Shown in pieces: positions 23,830 to 26,665 of a stretch of DNA of 26,665 bases (position 1 is its first letter; every line of letters starts with the position of its first letter). The notes beneath the pieces are model-generated. The model saw nothing but the letters and a program-made list of their open reading frames with translations. It was not told where the DNA came from and did not search any database. A program made the translations under genes and the position numbers. Source of the DNA: CAMQVM01 sp044433365 (lineage in GTDB: Bacteria; Bacteroidota; Bacteroidia; Bacteroidales; Rikenellaceae); assembly GCA_044433365.1 (NCBI GenBank), contig JAWXTR010000032.1, positions 1-26,665 on the forward strand. Reading direction: 5' to 3'.

Positions 23830-25902
23830 ATGGCAGCTTTAAACACACTTAGAACTAAAGGTGGAGTGGCATTGGCCGTGATTATCGGACTTTCACTTAT
23901 TGCCTTTCTTCTTGGAGACTTAACTAACTCGTCGAGCACACTTTTTGGCTCGGCAAAAATGAATGTCGGAGAGATTGATGGAGATCAAGTATCGGTTCAA
24001 TCTTATAGCAATGAGATTGATCGTCTTTCACTTGTACAGCAGATGCTTACAGGTAAAGAATCATTATCCGAACAAGAGACAAATTCAGTACGTTCCCAAG
24101 CGTGGGACAAAATAATCCGTCAAAGATTATTTACTGAGAGTCTTGAAAAATTGGGACTAACAGTATCTGCTGATGAGCAGCTAGATATGGTTAGTGGTGA
24201 ATTTATTTCACCAGTTCTTGCATCTATTTTCGTTGATAGAAACACAGGAGCTTACGATTATGAAATGGTTAGAAATTTCGTTGCAAATATCGACTACGAT
24301 CCAACTGGTCGTGCAGCAGCTTTCTGGGACTATATGGAGGATGAGATTGATAGCGATAGAGCTATGTCGAAATACTTCACTTTAATCGATAAAGCTATCT
24401 TCGTTACAGATTTAGAGGCTAAAGAGTATGTTTCAGCAATTGAGAAAAACTCTAATATTGAGTTTGTATCGAAAACAGTCTACACACTTCCAGACTCGAT
24501 TGTGACTGTTACTGAATCTGATATGAAAGCCTACTACAATGCTCATAAAAATAGATATAAGCAGGTTGAAAATCGCCAAGTAGAGTATGTAGTTTTCGAA
24601 ACTCTTCCTTCTGAAAAAGATTACGCCGATGCAAAAGAGTATGTTTATGAGCTTGCAAATGAATTTTCAGCAGCTACCGACTTAGCTCAATTTGTAAACC
24701 TTAACTCTAATTCAGATTTTAATCCTACTTTCTTAAAAGCTGAGGAGCTTTCTTCAGAGTTAGCTGCTTACGCATTTACAGCTAAAGAGGGTGAGATTTA
24801 TGGTCCAGTTTTAAAAGGTGATATTTACTCTATGTCGAGAGTGGTTGAAGTTAAATCTCTTCCAGACTCACTTGGTGCAAAACATATCCTTATCTATGCT
24901 GGGCAAGAGGCTTTAGCTGATAGTCTTGTTACAGTTCTTAAAAAAGATAAGAGCCAATTTGCTTCTTTAGCTTCTCAATTCTCAATCGACCAAAATGCTA
25001 ATCTTAGCGGTGGTGATTTAGGTATCTTCCATATCAATATGATGATTCCTGATTTCTCAAACGCAATTGCAGCCTCTAAAAAAGGTGATATTATCAAAGT
25101 TGACACACAATTTGGTACTCATATCGTAGAGGTAACAATGGTTGGTAAAAAATTCGACAAGGCTCAAATTGCTACTGTTGACTACACTGTTGACCCTAGC
25201 AACCAAACTAGCCAAATCGTCTATTCTAACGCTACAAACTTTGCATCTCAAGCAAAAGTTAAAGGTGCTGATTTCGATGTTGTAGCTTCAGAAAATGGAA
25301 GTGCAAAACGTGTTGCTCGTCTTAGTGCTGGTGACAGAGAGATTCAAGGTATCACAGGTTCTACAGAAGTTGTTCGCTGGATTTTTGATAACGAAGAGGG
25401 TTCTATTTCTCCTGTAATCTCTGTTGGTGACAAAAATGTTATTGTTCGTGTAGTAAAATGCAACGAATTTGGTCCAACGCCTTACGAAGATGTAAAATCT
25501 GACTTCCGTAACACTGTATTTGCAGAGAAAAAAGCTGAATATTTGAAAAATCAACTATCTGGTGTTACTTCACTTGAAGAGGCAGCTAAAATATTAAAAG
25601 TTGAAGTTACAACTGCTGAGAACGTAAGTTTCCGTACTCCTTACATACAAGGTATTGGTATGGCTCCAAAAGTAGTTGGTGCAGTTTCAAACTTAGGTGT
25701 TAACCAAACATCTACTCCTATCTACTCTGCTGGCTCAATCAATATGGTTAAAGTAGTTTCACAAAATAACGAAGAGGGTGTCTCTTTCGAGAGCGAAAAA
25801 GCCCTTCTACAAGCTACTGCTGAGACCTCTTACCAACAAAGAGCAATGGCTGCTATATACTCGCTAGGAAGTGTAAAAGATAGCCGTATCAAATTCTTCT
25901 AG
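23830..25902 (+). CDS. ppiD: PpiD/SurA-type peptidylprolyl isomerase
   Basis: Periplasmic folding factor anchored in the inner membrane, thought to help newly exported proteins fold. Residues 12-29 form a single membrane anchor (VALAVIIGLSLIAFLLGD) after a short cytoplasmic N-terminus (MAALNTLRTKGG). A SurA-N-like chaperone region covers about 35-220. The parvulin (rotamase) domain spans about 348-440, from LGAKHILIYAG through SGGDLGIFHINMMIPDF to FGTHIVEV. A second SurA/PpiD-like region fills 450-690. The length, 690 aa, is normal for Bacteroidetes PpiD and longer than E. coli PpiD (623). It has its own consensus promoter and a strong terminator, so it is a single-gene unit closing the envelope block. 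Bacteroidetes often carry additional SurA-type PPIases elsewhere; none lies in this window. Confidence 0.93.
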   Translation: MAALNTLRTKGGVALAVIIGLSLIAFLLGDLTNSSSTLFGSAKMNVGEIDGDQVSVQSYSNEIDRLSLVQQMLTGKESLSEQETNSVRSQAWDKIIRQRLFTESLEKLGLTVSADEQLDMVSGEFISPVLASIFVDRNTGAYDYEMVRNFVANIDYDPTGRAAAFWDYMEDEIDSDRAMSKYFTLIDKAIFVTDLEAKEYVSAIEKNSNIEFVSKTVYTLPDSIVTVTESDMKAYYNAHKNRYKQVENRQVEYVVFETLPSEKDYADAKEYVYELANEFSAATDLAQFVNLNSNSDFNPTFLKAEELSSELAAYAFTAKEGEIYGPVLKGDIYSMSRVVEVKSLPDSLGAKHILIYAGQEALADSLVTVLKKDKSQFASLASQFSIDQNANLSGGDLGIFHINMMIPDFSNAIAASKKGDIIKVDTQFGTHIVEVTMVGKKFDKAQIATVDYTVDPSNQTSQIVYSNATNFASQAKVKGADFDVVASENGSAKRVARLSAGDREIQGITGSTEVVRWIFDNEEGSISPVISVGDKNVIVRVVKCNEFGPTPYEDVKSDFRNTVFAEKKAEYLKNQLSGVTSLEEAAKILKVEVTTAENVSFRTPYIQGIGMAPKVVGAVSNLGVNQTSTPIYSAGSINMVKVVSQNNEEGVSFESEKALLQATAETSYQQRAMAAIYSLGSVKDSRIKFF

Positions 25903-25930
25903 TAGATAAATAAAGAGTTTATATATACCT

Positions 25931-25966
25931 AAAAAGTCCGATAACATTTCTGTTATCGGACTTTTT
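25931..25966 (+). terminator. Terminator of ppiD
   Basis: A perfect 16-bp stem has AAAAAGTCCGATAACA (25931-25946) and its complement (25951-25966) around TTTC, ending in five T. The A-run on the left arm makes it usable from either strand. Confidence 0.95.
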
Positions 25967-25977
25967 ACTTTTGAGGG

Positions 25978-26214
25978 TCATTCGCAAAACTAATATCAAG
26001 CTAATTTACAAATAGTTACGTGCCTAAAAAACCTCTAAATTACCTCCATTTTTGCACAAAAGTGCAAAAATGGAGGTAATTAAAAAACTATATTTAACAC
26101 TTTTTAAAAAAAGTGAACAAAAACACGCCTTCATCGCTCTTCGAGACGATGGGCGCACAATTTTTTTTCAAAAATTGTGAGGGAAATTCGCAAAAGGGCT
26201 TTTGCGAATCTCCC
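25978..26214 (+). repeat. Element B, copy 2: structured intergenic repeat
   Basis: This copy starts 11 bp after the ppiD terminator. It has the same order as copy 1, with better-formed hairpins. The first is a perfect 20-bp stem (26038-26057 and 26062-26081, loop AAAA). CATCG (26132-26136) pairs with CGATG (26147-26151), extended by CGCC/GGCG. CACAATTTTT (26156-26165) pairs with AAAAATTGTG (26170-26179). ATTCGCAAAAG (26186-26196) pairs with CTTTTGCGAAT (26199-26209), extended by GGGA/TCCC. No ORF is present. Confidence 0.78.
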
Positions 26215-26221
26215 TTTAGCG

Positions 26222-26265
26222 TCATTCACAAAACGATTATAAGGTTAACTTACAAATAGTTTTAC
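26222..26265 (+). repeat. Element B, head-only copy
   Basis: TCATTCACAAAACGATTATA through TTACAAATAGTTTTACG repeats the head module of element B directly after the end of copy 2, without the hairpins. It suggests tandem arrangement or a second, truncated unit. Confidence 0.55.
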
Positions 26266-26317
26266 GAATACCCTCAAAATATGTTGTTAAGAATTTAAAT
26301 TAATGGCTCGGCAGTAG

Positions 26318-26498
26318 AGACGTAGCCCTGCTACGTCTGGGTTTGGATTTGGCTTGGCAAATTCAATTTTGGTTACTTTGTGAATTTGATTTATTGTTGC
26401 TTGGTAAGCTCATTTTGCTCTGCAAAATTCGACTTTAGACGTAGCAGGGCTACGTCTCTACTACTTGGTGCAATTTAAGACGTAGCAGGGCTACGTCT
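26318..26498. repeat. Element E: three copies of a 21-bp GC-rich palindrome
   Basis: Arms AGACGTAGC and GCTACGTCT flank a 3-base loop (AGG or CCT) at 26318-26338 (inverted relative to the others), 26437-26457 and 26478-26498. Each is followed, in its own orientation, by CTACT(G/A)C or, in the first copy, preceded by its complement GTAG. The GC content contrasts sharply with the AT-rich surroundings. No gene is seen between or around the copies. Confidence 0.9.
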
Positions 26499-26546
26499 CT
26501 ACTGCTGGGGGTGAAACAAATTTATAAACCAACAAATAACAGCTTA

Positions 26547-26665
26547 TTAAGTAGGGTAAAATAATTATTGGTGTATTTTTAATAGTGCTATTGGAGATGA
26601 GATTTTTTGCTATTGAATCGAAAATATAGTGGTTCTATATTGAGATTTAATAGTGAAAAATATCG
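26547..26665. repeat. Element A, second copy (cut by window end)
   Basis: These 119 bases are identical to 5682-5800, about 20.9 kb away, and would presumably continue to a right terminal repeat beyond the window. Perfect identity in noncoding DNA indicates recent duplication, gene conversion or strong constraint. Confidence 0.92.

Noticed and set aside
26318..26498. Short CRISPR array
   Set aside because: The palindromes are in both orientations, the spacings (98 and 20 bp) are irregular, and no cas gene is present.

Overview
The window looks like chromosome from an AT-rich member of the Bacteroidetes, most likely the order Bacteroidales. Four things point there. Start codons lack Shine-Dalgarno sequences and instead sit behind A/T-rich leaders. 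Several promoters fit the Bacteroidetes pattern (TTTG, about 20 bp, then TAnnTTTG). There is a 30-codon lysine/arginine-rich ORF of the Bacteroidetes mS38/AURKAIP1-like type. The gene order coaX, outer-membrane protein, TPR protein, lptC, CNNM protein, ppiD also matches what I know of Bacteroidales. No tRNA, rRNA, CRISPR array, transposase, integrase or phage gene was seen.

Layout. (1) 268-5588: two tandem secreted GH5-like glycoside hydrolases, about 850 aa each, closed by a strong terminator. (2) 5884-8194, minus strand: an M19 zinc dipeptidase lipoprotein and the branched-chain aminotransferase IlvE. (3) 8248-10299, plus strand: IspD of the MEP isoprenoid pathway, divergent from ilvE, then a DAACS-family glutamate/aspartate symporter. 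(4) 10300-11437: a structured leader with up to three promoters, an HU protein, the 30-aa mS38-like protein and a terminator. (5) 12036-17926: ribonuclease G, the Mfd transcription-repair coupling factor and type III pantothenate kinase. (6) 18019-25902: an envelope block (predicted beta-barrel protein, periplasmic TPR protein, LptC, a CNNM/CorC-type CBS membrane protein and a PpiD/SurA-type foldase).

The genes are largely housekeeping. The unusual material lies between them. The spacers carry at least five distinct families of short repeats with hairpin or terminal-inverted-repeat structure. They are: (A) a 167-bp element with imperfect terminal inverted repeats, with a second copy identical over 119 bp running off the window end and a solo end elsewhere; (B) a roughly 235-bp element in two diverged copies whose hairpins keep pairing through compensatory changes; (C) a weaker pair upstream of the first GH5 gene and of lptC; (D) elements ending in GGGAA(C/G)TTCTAAAA, one of which supplies the stop codon of mfd; and (E) three copies of a GC-rich 21-bp palindrome. 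Families A and B are the best candidates for something undescribed. They could be non-autonomous mobile elements, structured RNAs, or both. No protein-coding system of obviously new type was seen; the closest is the GH5-like pair, whose substrate I cannot assign.
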